64,000 nucleotides of DNA from Cenococcum geophilum 1.58 (GCA_001692895.1 KV748244.1:558001-622000), one strand, 5' to 3'. Counted from the stretch's first letter, positions 12,332 through 25,420 are shown. Numbers and translations: made by a program. Notes: generated by a model from the letters alone, not told the origin.

Positions 12332-12899
12332 TATATTAGTCTCATTTAAAAGCCAATGCCTTATTTACTCAATTTCTAATAATTAATTATTACTGTTAAT
12401 AACTCAACAACTTATACGCTCGTTTAAACCTTCGCAAATCATCTATAAAAACCTCAAAAACTCAATAAGCTAAACTCCTCAGAGGTTACCTACCAGTCTC
12501 CCTCACCTTCCCTTACACCTTCAGGCGATACGCTAGCGTCATAGTCTCTATCCTCTATAATAGCGCCTCTCTCCGCGGCTTAACGCAAGACTTTAGCTGC
12601 TAAAAAAGCCAAAGAACGGCTCTAGTAACTACACAAGGAGAACCTAAGGATTAGAAGAGCTTAGGTAAAAAAAATTAAGAACTAGGCAACCAACTAGAAA
12701 ATAAGACTCCTTTAAGAACAGAAGGACCGTACCAAAATGCTATACGTCTAAAAAGAATAGGAAGATCAGGCGACTAAACTCCATATATTAAGCCTTACTA
12801 TAGTAACAGCGAGATTAGCTACGGCAGTATTATCCTTAACCCCAATTAATAAACCGGGTAAGTTGCTCCCATCTACAGCTAATATCCTAAATACCTTCC

Positions 12900-13700
12900 T
12901 CCCTAGCGTCCCAAATAAAGAGATACTTAAGGTATTTTAGGGTACTTTCTTACCTAATAACCTCTCTTACCTCTAGATACACTAGCTCTAGTCTAAGCCT
13001 TAAAATAATATCCTTATTATTAACAGCGTCCTTTCTATAAAACTAAAAGAAGGGATAATAAAGAACTACCCGTCCGTTAAAGTATAGGTAAAGGGCTTCC
13101 TTAACTATATAATAATTTTAATTATTATATATAAGAATCTTTCGGTAGATCTTATTCCCCAAATACTTACCTTCTATAATTAAGTTATCTGGCTATCTAC
13201 TACCTACTAAATTACTCCCTTAATGACTATGGCCTTAAAGCACCACTCTATAGTTATTTAAAAGAACTAGTTAGAGCTAGCCAACTAAAAGATCTCTAGT
13301 AACTTCCTAGATATTTATTACAATCCCAGTACTTATAAATCCGTATCTATCTTAAAACACACGCAAGTAAGTATTAATATCTTAAGAACCTATTACAGCT
13401 TTAATAGAGGGAAGTATAACCTAGGCAAGAATTGCAAGTTCCCGCATACCTACAGCAAGTACGGTAGCCCGCATACTATAAGGAATTATAAGTAGCAATT
13501 ACTAAAGGAAAGTGTCAATAAGGAAAAGGAAGAGGAGGAAAAGGATTTTATTAAGCTATACCTATACTCCGCCGAAACTATACTCTACCCTTATAGTACA
13601 GGTAAGCTAAATACTATACTATTATTTCCAGTCTTCCTACCCTCCTCTCCTCTATAGGACTCTCCCTCCCCCTTAATTATTTAAGCGTGGGGGCGTTATC
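12900..13700 (+). pseudogene. DIRS-like gag-type protein with Cys/His finger
   Basis: Forward frame containing GKNCKFPHTYSKYGSPHTI at about 13427-13480. It resembles the CxxGxxCxFxHxCxxCxxxH finger of fungal DIRS gag-like proteins, with tyrosines where TpG>TpA would have removed cysteines. It is followed by an acidic stretch (NKEKEEEEKDF). The start codon was not identified with confidence. Confidence 0.6.
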
Positions 13701-13899
13701 TATCCTTATACCCCAGCAACCTCTAACGCAATATTATTAGTATCTTAAAGTTTAAATGTTAGATTAGGGCAGACCTAAAAATTAAGCTCCTCTCCTAAAA
13801 GAACTAAGCCTTAATAGCTATAAATATAGTCCTAATCTTAGAGAAGATTAGCGCCAATCTAAATATAGGCAGGATTATAATAGCAATATCTCCTATTAT

Positions 13900-16390
13900 A
13901 TCCTTACTACTAGGTTTAGTACCTAAAGCGGATAAAGGATAGCGCTGTATTTATAACTTATCCTTACTATCTAGCTAATCTATTAACGACTTAATCCCTA
14001 TAGCATTTACCACACTATAATATTTAACAGTTAATTAGGTTCTCTAACACGTTATATATATAGGCCGTAGTTATATAATTATTAAGAGGGATATTAAGGA
14101 CGCCTTTTAAAACATCCTACTTTCTATTAAAGCTTAATACCTTATAGGGTTCTCCTAGAAGGGTATAGTATATTTTAAACGTTACCTCTTATTTAGCCTT
14201 TAAACTATACCCTTTTTATTTAATCTTTTTACGGAGGGATTCTACTAAATACTTATCCAATATATCCCAAACACCGCCTTAAAGCACTATCTAGATAACT
14301 TTATCTTTATACTCTCTAACGCTTCTATCCTCCCTTAATTACTTAGTATATATAACTAATTAAGTAACAAATTAGGCATCCTATAAAACGAATTAAAAAA
14401 TATTAAAGGCACTACGGCTAAAGTCCTAGGTTATATTATAGATACTCTAAAGTCTAAGCTACGTCTTTCTCCTTTAAAACAGGCCACTATAATTAAGGAG
14501 ATTAATAAAGCGTTAAGTAGTAGATCCCTAACGCTAGTTTAAAGTTAAAAACTAGCTAGTAGACTTACTTAAAACGCCTAGGTAATTAGGCTTAGGCGTT
14601 TATATAACTACTCTATCTAGGAGTTTATCTCCACTTTTATAAAGGTAGGTAGTTATCCTTACTAATGGCTAATAGCTAAACTTCGCCAAGACTTATTATA
14701 GTAAAGGGATACTCTTACCCTTTTAAATAGTATCCTCTTCTTTAATAATACGGATTAAAAATAATTCTATCTCTTCTTAAACGTATCCAGGATTTTTAGT
14801 TATAGGGCCTTCTTCTTCCTTAAGGATTCTTAAGGGACAATATAGCCGCCCTATTTGGTATCTCTACCCTAAGATAATTTTTTAAGCTGCTACCCTAATA
14901 CAGAACACCGCCTTGCCCTAATTAATAAGTAAAAGGTCTAAGTGATTACAACCTTATTCTAGCTCTAGGCAACATAGTAGGAGCACAGCTTAGTCTATAT
15001 CTATACAGATAACACGGTAGCACTCTTAGGATTCTAAAATACGGTAGTAAAAAAACTGGGTAATTACCTACTCCATAAGATCCTCTAACTAGCCATAGCC
15101 TATAATATTACGCTCTATATAGAGTAGGTTTCCTCTATAGAAAATAGGCTAGCTAATACTCTATCTCGTTTTAATCGCAATAGGGTATTATTACTATACC
15201 CGTATTAGGATACTTTTAATTTACTATTACTATACGCTTCTTTATTACATTTAATCTAACGCCGAAATAGGAAACCTAGTCCCTCTTAAAAACCCCCCAC
15301 CTAATTTCTAGATTAAGGTAAAAGCCCCCTTAGAATACTTTAGCCAACTATTATAGTACGGCCTCTCCGATAGAACGAGAGATTTATACCGTCCCGCAAT
15401 TAAGAGTTAGAAGGGCTACTGCGACCTTTATAGAGCGGTAAAGTACCTAGCACCCCTCTACTACCTAGGAGAATAGATTACCTAATGGATCTTCGGCAAT
15501 ACTAGTCTAAAAATAAGCCGTATTAAGCCTACTACAGTTAGAGCCTATATCTCTATAATTTAATCCCACTATATTAACGCTAATTATAACACCTCCATCT
15601 TTAATAATCCTATTATTAAGAGGATCCTAGACGGTATAATATCTATAAATCCCTCTACTACGGCTAAAAGATTGCTAATTACTAAAGATATCCTCGCCTA
15701 ATTAGTTACCCTAAATACCCAATCCGTTAAGGATCTTAACTTTAACACTATTGTTACTATAGCCTTTACAGGATTCCTTTATCTAGGCGAAATTACCTAT
15801 ACTAAGGCTCAGAAAGATAGCCACGCCTTCTCTACTATAAAATATACTAGAAACAACATAACACTAGTAGAGGATTATATAATATTACGTCTAAAGTATA
15901 GTAAAACGGACGTTAATTACTAAGGAGTCTTAATTATAATTGCCGCTTTAGGGCAACCTAAATACGCAGTTTAAGCTATAAAATACCTATTTAAAAATAA
16001 CCCCCAACCTAAAAACGCCCCTCTCTTTTACTTTAAGAGATTGGCCTTTATAAGCTATATGGTTAGGAATAAGCTAAAGTATAAAGTTGCTACTCTCGGC
16101 CTCTACTCTAAGCTCTATAACGGACACTTATTTCGGAAAGGTGCTACTTAATATACTTAAGATAACGGTTTTACGGACGGCCAAATATAGTAATTAGGCC
16201 AGTAGTCCTTACAAGCATTCTAGCTTTACTATTTATTATCCCCAAAAGACCTATTCCGGCTAAGTGTAAACTTCTAATATAAAACGCCAATACCGTTCTT
16301 ATTATTACTCGCCCTAAATACAATAGGCAAGGTATTTAGGCATAATGGCGTATAAGAGTACCTATTTTGGCACTCTAATATATTAACTTA
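13900..16390 (+). pseudogene. DIRS-like pol: reverse transcriptase, RNase H, tyrosine recombinase
   Basis: RT opens at LVPKADKG near 13918. Its catalytic motif reads HYLDNFIFI (14285 on), where the second Asp of YLDD became Asn (14297-14299) by TpG>TpA. RNase H shows VYIYTDNTVALLGF (about 14995). The tyrosine recombinase occupies about 15540-16390: FTGFLYLGEIT (15765 on; the position normally held by the first catalytic Arg is Tyr), GHLFRKGAT (16122 on, the HxxR pair is kept), then IQQLGQ-type and FQLYYLLSP blocks carrying the nucleophile Tyr region. It would make and integrate a circular DNA. Confidence 0.88.
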
Positions 16391-16460
16391 AATCTTTTCT
16401 TTCCCCCCCTTTTTTATTTTTTATTTTTTCTTCCCCCTACTTTACCTTGTGTAGTACGGG

Positions 16461-16620
16461 CGCTGCGCTTCTAGGTCTATAGGTATTATATTTAGTTAAA
16501 GCAGGGTAATCCCCTATAAATAGCCTTGCGAATATACCCATTCTTAATTAATGCCTTTAAGCCTATACCCACCAATTAGATTAATTAATCCTCTTCTCTA
16601 TAAGCATATAAATAATAGAT
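16461..16620 (+). repeat. DIRS-like split repeat B1
   Basis: Matches B2 (16791-16944): CCTTGCGAATATACCCATTC, TTAATGCCTTTAAGCC and ATTAGATTAATTAATCC are shared. It abuts A2. Confidence 0.88.
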
Positions 16621-16724
16621 AGATATGTCTATGTGGCTAAGCGAGCACTACAGTAGCACCCCTGCATCTTAGCAACACTAATATCATCAACATTTACAAA
16701 ATTAAGCCTTACTTGCTTGCTTTC
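16621..16724 (+). repeat. DIRS-like split repeat A2
   Basis: Second copy of A1, immediately after B1, completing the B1-A2 internal complementary region typical of split-repeat DIRS elements. Confidence 0.88.
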
Positions 16725-16790
16725 CCTCCCACCTATACCTTTTTCTTTAGTTGCATATTTTGGGCTTTATAAATAGATACTGCAGCAATA

Positions 16791-16944
16791 TGCTTGCGCA
16801 CGGGTCTATGGGCATCACGTTTAGTTAAGGTAGGGCAATCCCTTGTAAATGGCCTTGCGAATATACCCATTCTCAATTAATGCCTTTAAGCCCGTACCTA
16901 CTAATTAGATTAATTAATCCTCTTCTCCGCAAGCGTGTAAATAA
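16791..16944 (+). repeat. DIRS-like split repeat B2 (right end)
   Basis: Second copy of B1, less RIP-altered than B1 (for example AAATGGCCTTGCG against AAATAGCCTTGCG). It ends where Gypsy-1 integrase sequence resumes. Confidence 0.88.
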
Positions 16945-16948
16945 TAGA

Positions 16949-17462
16949 ATCTATATTAAAGAAGTATTTATAAGACATAAAGTACTAAGTAAGATTATAT
17001 TAGATAGGGATTTAAGATTTATAATAGTATTCTAAGAGGTATTCTTAGTAGAGTAAGGAGTTAGAGCAGTAACTTCTACCGCATATTATCCGTAGATAGA
17101 TAGTTAAATAGAAAGATTAAATTAGACGCTAGAATAGTATCTAAGATATTATATTAATTATAGATAGAATAATTAGGTATTATTATTACTAATTATACTG
17201 TTTATATATAATATAATACTATAGAAAGGAATAGGCATATTACTATTTAAGGCAAATTATAGATATAAGCTAAGAATATTGTTATTACTATAATAAGTAA
17301 AGAAAATAAGTAGTATAGTTAAAGATAGAATAAAGATATTAATAAATCTTTATATAGACCTTATAGAATTAGTAAAGAAAGTATAAGAAAGAGTAAAAAA
17401 GTACTATAATACTAAGAGATCTAAGGGACTAGATCTTAAGGAGGGAGATAAAGTATAGCTAC
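16949..17462 (+). pseudogene. Gypsy-1 integrase core, middle piece
   Basis: Matches Gypsy-2 36213-36737. It includes the integrase segment after the first catalytic Asp (IILDRDLRF-type block near 17000), the QTERLNQ*LEQYLRYYINY-type region carrying the catalytic Glu (about 17095-17165) and the KGLDLKEGDKVQLL block before the break. It is cut by Gypsy-3 after GCTAC (17458-17462). Confidence 0.82.
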
Positions 17463-17887
17463 TGTAATGGAACCTTGTAGCAGGAACTACGATGGGCTCG
17501 TTAATAGGCTAGGTGTATAGGAAATGCAAAGACAGTAGTTAACAACGAGATAATAACTAGTGGAGTGGTTGCCTAATAGATTAACTCTAATTGTATTCTA
17601 AGAATCACTATAAGAAAGGAACTATTTAGGTAGGGACTAAGGGTCCTTAAATATACAACCGTACTCCTATAAAATCCTTCTTATATATAATATACGTCTT
17701 ATATATAAGGTACGTAAGTTCCTCTTATTCCTTTTATTTAATATATAGCATATTATATAACCTTAGTTACTATTCCTTGTTATATAGTTCTACCGGTTCT
17801 ATTTTAGACCGTGCCTAAATTAACTAACTAGCTTCTTTTAACTCCTCTCCTAGTAGTTATAATATTATACTTAAAGCGTCCGTAATA
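17463..17887 (-). repeat. Gypsy-3 3' LTR
   Basis: 425 bp; its forward-strand edges are TGTAATGG and CGTAATA. The purine tract precedes it on the reverse strand. Confidence 0.92.
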
Positions 17888-17911
17888 CTATCTCCCTCCT
17901 CTTTATCTTTG
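17888..17911 (-). other. Gypsy-3 polypurine tract
   Basis: Reverse strand reads AAAGATAAAGAGGAGGGAGATAG directly before the 3' LTR, the expected plus-strand primer. The equivalent is present in Gypsy-1 and Gypsy-2. Confidence 0.8.
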
Positions 17912-18560
17912 TCCTCAAAATTTTAAAATATCTCTAAGTTATTTACTAGAGGTATAATATCCGTCTAATTAATTTAGTTAATATTATTACTTATTATACC
18001 TAAAGCAATTTCTTCTTTATACGCCCAACGTCGTGTCCGCACTATTACTGCGATATTATCTTTTAGTAAGATTATACCGTCTCCGTGTTCTCGTTGTGCG
18101 AAAGAAGGGTTAGTTTATATTACTTTATTAAGTCCTTTATCTTAGCAACCTTCCTCTTATTTAGAGTGCACTAAAGTAAATATTTAATTGTCTTGCGATG
18201 TTCGCTCTACCTCTAATGCTAAATATACGCGACCTATTACTCTTAATAGTTATCTAGTTTCCTAATTAATTTGTCTTAGGGTTTTATATTTAATCTGCTG
18301 CTATACGGCTAGATGGTAAACTGTCTTAAGCCCTTACTAAGTTAGAACGTTTTCGTAATACGGAACAGAAGGCCCTAGATACTCGCATCGCGGCGTCTAC
18401 TTAATTACTTCGTCTTAAGAAGGTTTGTAAGAAGGTTTATTTTAAGGAGTAGAAGCTTATAAAATAAGGTCTTTAGGAACTAGGTAATAAGAGAACCGAC
18501 TCTCCTCTTATAGTAAAGGGAACAACTTTAAGTAGTTCGGCAGTCGCTCTTCCTAGGTCC
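17912..18560 (-). pseudogene. Gypsy-3 extra 3' frame of unknown function
   Basis: Lies between chromodomain and purine tract. The reverse strand reads REHGDGIILLKDNIAVIV and then YKEEIALGIISN with only RIP-type stops. The same protein is readable in Gypsy-2 (EYGDGIILLRDNIA). No known retrotransposon domain was recognised. Being conserved in reading frame between copies, it was probably a real protein or the C-terminal end of the polyprotein. Confidence 0.6.
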
Positions 18561-21500
18561 CCCTTAGGTGACTTATTTTTTAATAATCCTTCTTTATTAA
18601 TGTTGCCTAACTTATTTTCTTCCGATACTCCTATACCTTTCCTATAGCATTCTTTAAATTCTCTAGTGGCTCCTAGGTAGTCTTAGTGTAGCCTATCTAC
18701 TTAACCTTATACTATGTTTTATTGTTAATGTCCTCGTAACTAATAATCTTTAAAACTTGTTATTTGTCTTCTTCCTAACCTCTATATATGTCTGCTTCGT
18801 AAACTAGTGGCTTAACATTTCTATATACTGGCTCTAGCATCGCGATATACTATATAGGGTAGATCTTTATTTTAGCTAGTAGGTTTAACTTAAATGTGAC
18901 CGGTGAAATCCTTTATATAATTTTAAAAGGTCCTAGTCTAACGTAGTCTAACTTCTTACTTAGTCGTTAACTCTTAAAATTTTTATATAGTAGCTATACT
19001 TTATTTCCTTCCTTAAGATCTAGTCCCTTAGATCTCTTAACATCGTAGTATTTTTTTATTCTTTGCTATACTACCTTAGCTGTTTCTATAAGGTTTATAT
19101 AAAGATTTATTAAAGTCTCCATCCTTTACTTAGCTCTATTACTCGTTTTCTTTACTTAATATAGCGATAATAATGTTTTTAGCTTATATCTATAATTCGC
19201 CTTAAATAGTAACGTACCCATTCCTTTTTGTAGTGTTATATTATATGTAAACTATATAACTAGTAATAGCAATACCTAATTATTCTATGCGTAATTAACG
19301 TAATACCTTAAATACTGCTCTAGTGTCTAGTTTAATCTTTTCATTTAACCGTCTGTCTGCGGATAATATGCGGTAGAAGTTACTGCTTAAACTCCTTATT
19401 CCGCTAAGAATACCTCCTAAAATGCTACTATAAATCTTAGATCTCTATCCGATATAATTTTGCTTAGTGCTCTATGTCTTATAAACACTTCTTTAATATA
19501 GATTCTAGCGATATCTTTCGCTAAGATTTCTTCCGTATATACTATAAAGTATCCCTACTTTATAAGCTTGTCTACTATTACTAAGATTGCATTATAATCT
19601 TGTCTAGTAATAGGATCTCTTAATTTTAGCAACTTAATAATAAAGTCCTATAATATGACCTCCTATAGTCTTTCTAGTGTTTTAATAGGTTGTAACCCTC
19701 TATACGGCTTATACCTTATTGGTTTATTCCTTTAATAATCTAAACACTCCTTAGTGACCTTTCTGGCTATCCTCTAGATTCTATTAATAATATACTCCTT
19801 CTAGAGTCTTAATACTAAGCCTGTGGCTCTATTATATTCTTAAGTTAGTCCCTTATAAAAGTCCTCCACGAACTGCTCTGCTATGCTTTTTAGGATATAC
19901 TTTACTTCTTGGTTTTTATACATATCTAACTATAGATCTTCTAGCTATACTTTTAGAATTCTTTATACCTAAAAGCTTTCTAGTGTCTTGTAGACCTTTT
20001 CTAACTCATTTTCTTAAGTTGCTGTAATCTTTAGATAATTGTACCTAATTAATCTATCTATATCTTTTTGTAGTAAAGCCCCTAATAGCTTATCGTTATT
20101 TTATAGTTTAGTCTTTCTGCTTAGAGCATCTACTCGTACATTCTTTGTACCCTTAATGTGCTAAATCTTGAAATAGTATTCCATAAGCATCTCTGCCTAT
20201 CTAACCTGTCTTTAATTAAGTTCCTTTATCATTAGGAATCCTATTAGGTTCTTATAATCCGTTTTAACCATAAATGGTTTCTCTATACCTTATAAGAATG
20301 CTCTTTATTCCTTTAGTGCTGCAACTATACCTAACAACTCCTTGTTATAGATGTTATAGTTTAACTCTGGTAGTGTTATCTTCCAACTATAATATGCTAC
20401 TAAATGCTATCTATCTAGATGCCTTTATATAAAATATGCTCCTAGTATAAAGTCTAATATATCTATCTTTACAACCGTTTTTAGTCCTAGTTAATAGATC
20501 TTAAGAATTGGCTTTTAGGTAAACAACTCTTTAATCTTCTTAAAGAGTTTCTACTATTCCTCTTCCTATGCCCATGGTTCTTCTTTCTTTATTAATCGCG
20601 TAAATGGTTTAATATCCTTTAACTATTGCGCTATAAACCTTCTGCAGTAATTACAAAACCCTAAAAACAATTTAACTACGTAACGTTCTCTAGTTCTTGC
20701 CAATTCACTATAGCCTTAATCTTCTTTAGATCTATACTAAGTTAGCCTAGTTTAATAATAAATCTAACAAAATTGGTCTTCCTTATAAAGAACTCGCATT
20801 TCTTAATTGCTACTAGTATTTGTTCTTCCTATAATCTCTCTAAAACCCATTTAATGTGTTCTTTATATTCTTCCTCGTTTATTAAGTAGATAATAATATC
20901 GTTAAAATATACTATAACAAATTTATTTAAATGTTCTCTTAATATATTATTAATACGCTTCTAGAACATTGCTGGTACGTTTATAAGCCTAAATTATATA
21001 ATTAATAGTTTATATAGTCCTTCCTTTAACCTAAAGGCTGCCTTTTATTCGTCGCCTTCCTTAATTCTAATCTGATAGTACGCCTATCTTAGATCTATCT
21101 TTATAAAGATTTACGCGTTACCTATTCTGTCTTAGATTTCGCTAATTAAAGGTAAAGGATACTTATCCTTTCTGGTAATACTGTTTAACTGTCTATAGTT
21201 AATATATAGCCTTAGTTTACTATTCTTTTTTAGTATAAATAGTACTAGATAACCTGCTAATAACTGCAATGGTCTAATGTATCCCTTTTATAAGTTTTTT
21301 TGGATAAACTCTTTTAATGCTCTACCTTCTTCTTTGGTAAGCTTATAGATTGGAAAGAACCTTGGACTTATTTCTAGTTCTAATTCTATTTTATAGTCCT
21401 ATACTATATACTTTAACAGCTTTTCACTCTTAGGTGACTATAGTTTCTTACTATACTTATGGTATCTCTTTAGTATATAGCTTAGCCCTTTTTCCGTTTC

Positions 21501-22040
21501 TTTGTAGGTCGCTTCTACTTAGTACCATACTAACTTAGCTTATTATTATATCTTATAGCGTTAAGTATCCCTAATATTAACCTAACCTATAATCTAATCG
21601 ATCTTTAGATTATATTCCTATAACTAAGGTATTCCTAATACTGCCTTATTATTCCCTAATAGTAATATATTAAAAGATATCTTAATTTATCTCCCTTTAA
21701 TGGTTATTTAAATAGGTCCTATTTTAAGATTAATAATGCCTCCTCCATAGGCTATCGGATCTCCTGAAATTATTATTAATAGGTAAGAATATTCCTTCTG
21801 CCTATGTAGTAATCCTATTCTTTTAACTGCTGTTAGCGAGATATAGTTCCTTATTGCTCTACTATCTATTAATGCCTTAAACTACTAATCTTACTATTTA
21901 ACTTGTAAATTTAGGTGTTGTTTTTAAATTCCTTTAAGGGTCTAAGGCTCTACTACTGGCTCCCTCTGGTCCTATAGGCCTCTACTTTTCCTAACTATTA
22001 GCTACTAGATCCTGTTTATACTTAGTCTAACTTAGGCCAA
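18561..22040 (-). pseudogene. Gypsy-3 pol: protease, RT, RNase H, integrase, chromodomain
   Basis: Reverse-strand order from right to left: protease (about 21500-21930), RT (about 20860-21370), RNase H (about 20090-20500), integrase (about 18890-19900) and chromodomain (about 18620-18760). The RT active site reads YFNDIIIYL near 20895, so the first Asp of YxDD is Asn but the second is kept. Stops are almost all TAG/TAA. It is better preserved than Gypsy-1 and the best template in the window for this pol family apart from Gypsy-2. Confidence 0.85.
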
Positions 22041-24946
22041 TACTTAGTTNGNTTTTTNTCTTNNATATANNATANATAGGTATTCTCTAGATATTCCCAC
22101 CATTGTCGTCTATCTAGGCATTTTTCCGTAAGGAATCTTCCTAGTTAAAGTATTAAGTCCCCTTATTCTTAAACTTCTACTAGGTACTAACTATATATAT
22201 ACTTAGCGTTTCAATACTTTGCCTTGTCCGTTATCTAATATATCCTTATTAGATACTTCCGATTTTTGTCTTTTGGTGCTCTATATATATTATACGCATT
22301 ATCTATATATACTATCTACGATAGTATATAATATGCTTAATGTCTTGGGTTAACTCTTAGCTTGTTTTTATCCTTAAGTTTAAACCTTTCTTATATTAAT
22401 CTGAGCGTTGCGACTTCGTTTGCGGGTACTAAGATTTGTCTTTCGCTTTTTTAGTCCTCTAATTGCTCCTCTAGATCCTTTAATGTTATAATTAAGGCCC
22501 CCTTAATATAAGTTATAGCCTTCTCTGTAATTAGGTAGTCTTAGATAACTTTTTCGTCTAACTATATATAGAAATCTTCCTACTTATTATTATGTCGTTG
22601 CCTATACCACTTTTAATATAGCTGCTTAAGTGTATACGGCTCGTCCGTAAGGAAATATCTCTTTATTGCTGCGTTATAATAGCCTTTAGTATGTCGTTCC
22701 TTAAACCTAGTAGGAATCCCTAGATCCTCTTCTTGTTCCAGTTTAGTAAGCCACTTAGCTCTTAGTATGCCTACTTTAGGCCTATTAGTAATTCTTTGTA
22801 CTAGCGCTCTGTCCCTTATACGTTTTAATATGCTAGATCTCTTATCTAGTTTCTGTTCTTACTATAAGGTAATTCTTACTCTAAATTCCTCTATGGTTTC
22901 CTTTATATCGCGTCTTATAAGTAGATCCTTAAAGTCTCCTTGCTTCTTAATCTTAGTATTAACTTTTTAATCTTTAGGCTAAACACTGTGTTTCCCTAGT
23001 AAGTCTTTTGGGTTTATATATCTGTCTCCTAGCCTAATTACTGTTTGCGCTGTAGATTCTCTAATCTATAAAGAAGCTTCTTACCTCTTACTTGTGGGTG
23101 TCCTAATTTATACTCCGAATTCTTAGTCTCTTAAATTCTTTAATCCTAAGCTTGCTTCTAACTTAAGCTTAGCTCCCGCCTTAGTCTAACTAGGCGTTTA
23201 TGGTGTTCTTATCTTGTCTTAAGAGTCTTAAATCTTACTTATCTCGTCTTAAGAATCTTGTGCCGTTGGGAATTCTTGTCCTAAGCTTATTCGTATATCT
23301 TTAAACTAAGCTACTGCCCTACTCTATTGGTTTTCGTCCGTTATAGGTCCTTAGGTATGCCTTATCTTACTTTAAAAATCTTGGTTGTTTTTTATCTCGT
23401 CTTAAGAATCTTAAGCCTTTAGCCTTTTGCCTTTATTGAGTGCCGAAGTAGTTCACTGTTTTACTTCTCTTGCGTTTTATAAAGCGATAAATATTGTGTC
23501 TAGTGGGGTCTTGATCCCTACTAATGTTTCCTATTCTATAGTGGAATCATCCTCTACCTCTGTTATAATATCTCTAAAGTCTGTATGCTTTTAGTAAGCT
23601 ACTTCCATTACCTTATTGTTATAGAATGTTTCGCCTACGTTGAATTTATTATCCTTAATGTCCGATTTAGGAACTAGTTTATTAGTTCCTTTACACTCTA
23701 TAGATTTTAGCTCCTATGGCTAATAGCTTATACCGTACTTAGCGTCTTTATAAATTTGGTATGCGTTGTTATAATAAAACGCAAAACTTCTAATTAAACA
23801 CTCTTTTGTTCCTTGCAGTATACCATTATCCCTCTATACGTGTATGTCTTCTACTATTAGTTTAGTTCCCTTTATTATATAGTGACTCTAACTATCTTTA
23901 TAATCCCTTATAAAGTAACCCTATTTTCCATAATTTATATAAGCTCTATCTCTAAACTATTAACTTTATTATAGAGTCCGCCTAAACATCTTCTACTACT
24001 AAGATCCCTAGTTTAGCCTCTACTCCTTAGTCCTATAATTACTAGATCCTTAACCTCTAGGTTTTTATAGTTTCTTACTTTATCTTTTATGGGCTTCTTT
24101 AGTACCACTTAGGTCCATTAGCTTTGCGCTATACTATAGTTTCTAACTTAGCTTTAGTTGTTGTGTACTCTGCGTTTTATATAACTATAAAACTCTGTCC
24201 TAACCTCTTTTAGTCTATTCCCTTTAGTAGATCCTATTGTTAATCTTTATTACTTAATCTATTAGTTCCCTTAGGGTGTTCGCATCTTTTATTAGAATAA
24301 TTATGTCCTAGACTTTAGCCTTAAGTCCCTATTTATACTATGCTATAAGCGCCCTATTATTCTACTTAACTTATATTACTAATATTTAAAACTGCGTTAT
24401 ATACTTAATTGCTAAGGTTCGCTATATAATATCTTAGAGTTTTCTTTCCGCTGTAGTTACTGCCTTTAGGTCTCCGAATATTTATATAAGTCGTTCTATA
24501 AATCCGTTCTAGCTTAAAAATATAAACCGTACTTTTTGGTTTGTAGTTATTATTCCATTTACTTATATCTCTATAAGGTAAGGCTTAAACTATTTAAGTG
24601 CTTTTTCTATTAAGAATAACCCTGTATACGCTATTTAATCTATAGGTGTCGCTAGCTTTGCTCCCTCTTGTACAACTTTAAAATGCATTTATATAAGGAA
24701 TTCTTTAAGCTTTGATCTCTCTCCTAAGAATCTTTTAATTAATAATAACTTAACCTTTGCTGCGCCTATCCCATTAATCCTTTATTTAAGTACTGTATTA
24801 TTTTCTATTAACTAGTTAACTATTTCTTATAATTGTTCTACCGTTATAGGTTGTTGCGAGTTAGTGTCCGCTATACTAGTGTTACCCCCTAACCTTAACG
24901 TAGTTGCCGCCGTCGATAGCGTTATAGTGGCTGCTTTTGGTGGTAT
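22041..24946 (-). pseudogene. Gypsy-3 gag and extended gag
   Basis: The start codon, ATG in the other copies, is ATA here (complement of 24944-24946), a TpG>TpA change in the conserved context AATAATATACC. The CCHC knuckle near 23905-23945 reads YINYGK*GYFIRDY, with cysteines and histidine turned to tyrosine. The frame continues through the long unrecognised gag tail to the protease. Confidence 0.8.
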
Positions 24947-24990
24947 ATTATTTAACTTCTGTATTTAATACTATAACTAGGTAGTAATTA

Positions 24991-25415
24991 TATAACGGAA
25001 CCTTATAGCAGGAACTACGATAGGCTCGTTAATAGGCTAGGTGTATAGGAAATACAAAGATAGTAATTAACAACGAGATAATAACTGGTGGAGTGGTTAC
25101 CTAATAGATTAACTTTAATTGTATTCTAAGAATTACTATAAGGAAGGAACTATCTAGGTAGGGACTAAGGGTCCTTAAATACACAACCGTACTCCTATAA
25201 AATCCTTCTTATATGTAATATACGTCTCGTATATAAGGTACGTAAGTTCTTTTCATTCCTCTCGTTTAATACGTAGCATATTATGTGACCTTGGTTACTA
25301 TTCCTCGTTATATAGTTCTACCGGTTCCATCCTAGACCGTACCTAAATTAACCAACTAGCTTCTTTCGACTCCTCTCCTAGTAGTCGTAACATTGTACTT
25401 AAAGCGTCCGTAACA
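24991..25415 (-). repeat. Gypsy-3 5' LTR
   Basis: 425 bp; on the reverse strand it starts TGTTACGGACGC, the least altered LTR start in the window. It is followed by the GCTAC duplication at 25416-25420. Confidence 0.92.
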
Positions 25416-25420
25416 GCTAC

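Larger units (their letters stand above)
12227..16948 (+). mobile_element. DIRS-like (Ngaro/PAT-type) tyrosine-recombinase retroelement
   Basis: Inserted in the Gypsy-1 integrase, which reads on from 16949. The ends are not LTRs but split direct repeats in the order A1 (12227-12331), coding, B1 (16461-16620), A2 (16621-16724), B2 (16791-16944), the arrangement known for PAT/Ngaro elements. Coding order is a gag-like cysteine/histidine protein, RT, RNase H and tyrosine recombinase. No clear target duplication; TAGA occurs at both edges (12223-12226, 16945-16948), as expected for recombinase-mediated insertion. RIP-damaged but with long readable stretches. Confidence 0.9.
17463..25415 (-). mobile_element. 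Gypsy-3: full-length reverse copy nested in Gypsy-1
   Basis: Both LTRs are 425 bp (17463-17887 and 24991-25415), flanked by the perfect duplication GCTAC (17458-17462, 25416-25420). Removing it plus one GCTAC joins the Gypsy-1 integrase exactly as in Gypsy-2. It runs on the reverse strand, with gag at the right and the extra 3' frame at the left. It retains more CG and fewer stops than Gypsy-1, consistent with a younger insertion. Eight ambiguous bases fall at 22050-22075. Confidence 0.95.

Noticed and set aside
12223-16948. 4-bp TAGA as a target-site duplication of the DIRS-like element
   Set aside because: Tyrosine-recombinase elements normally make none; four bases may be recombination overlap or chance.
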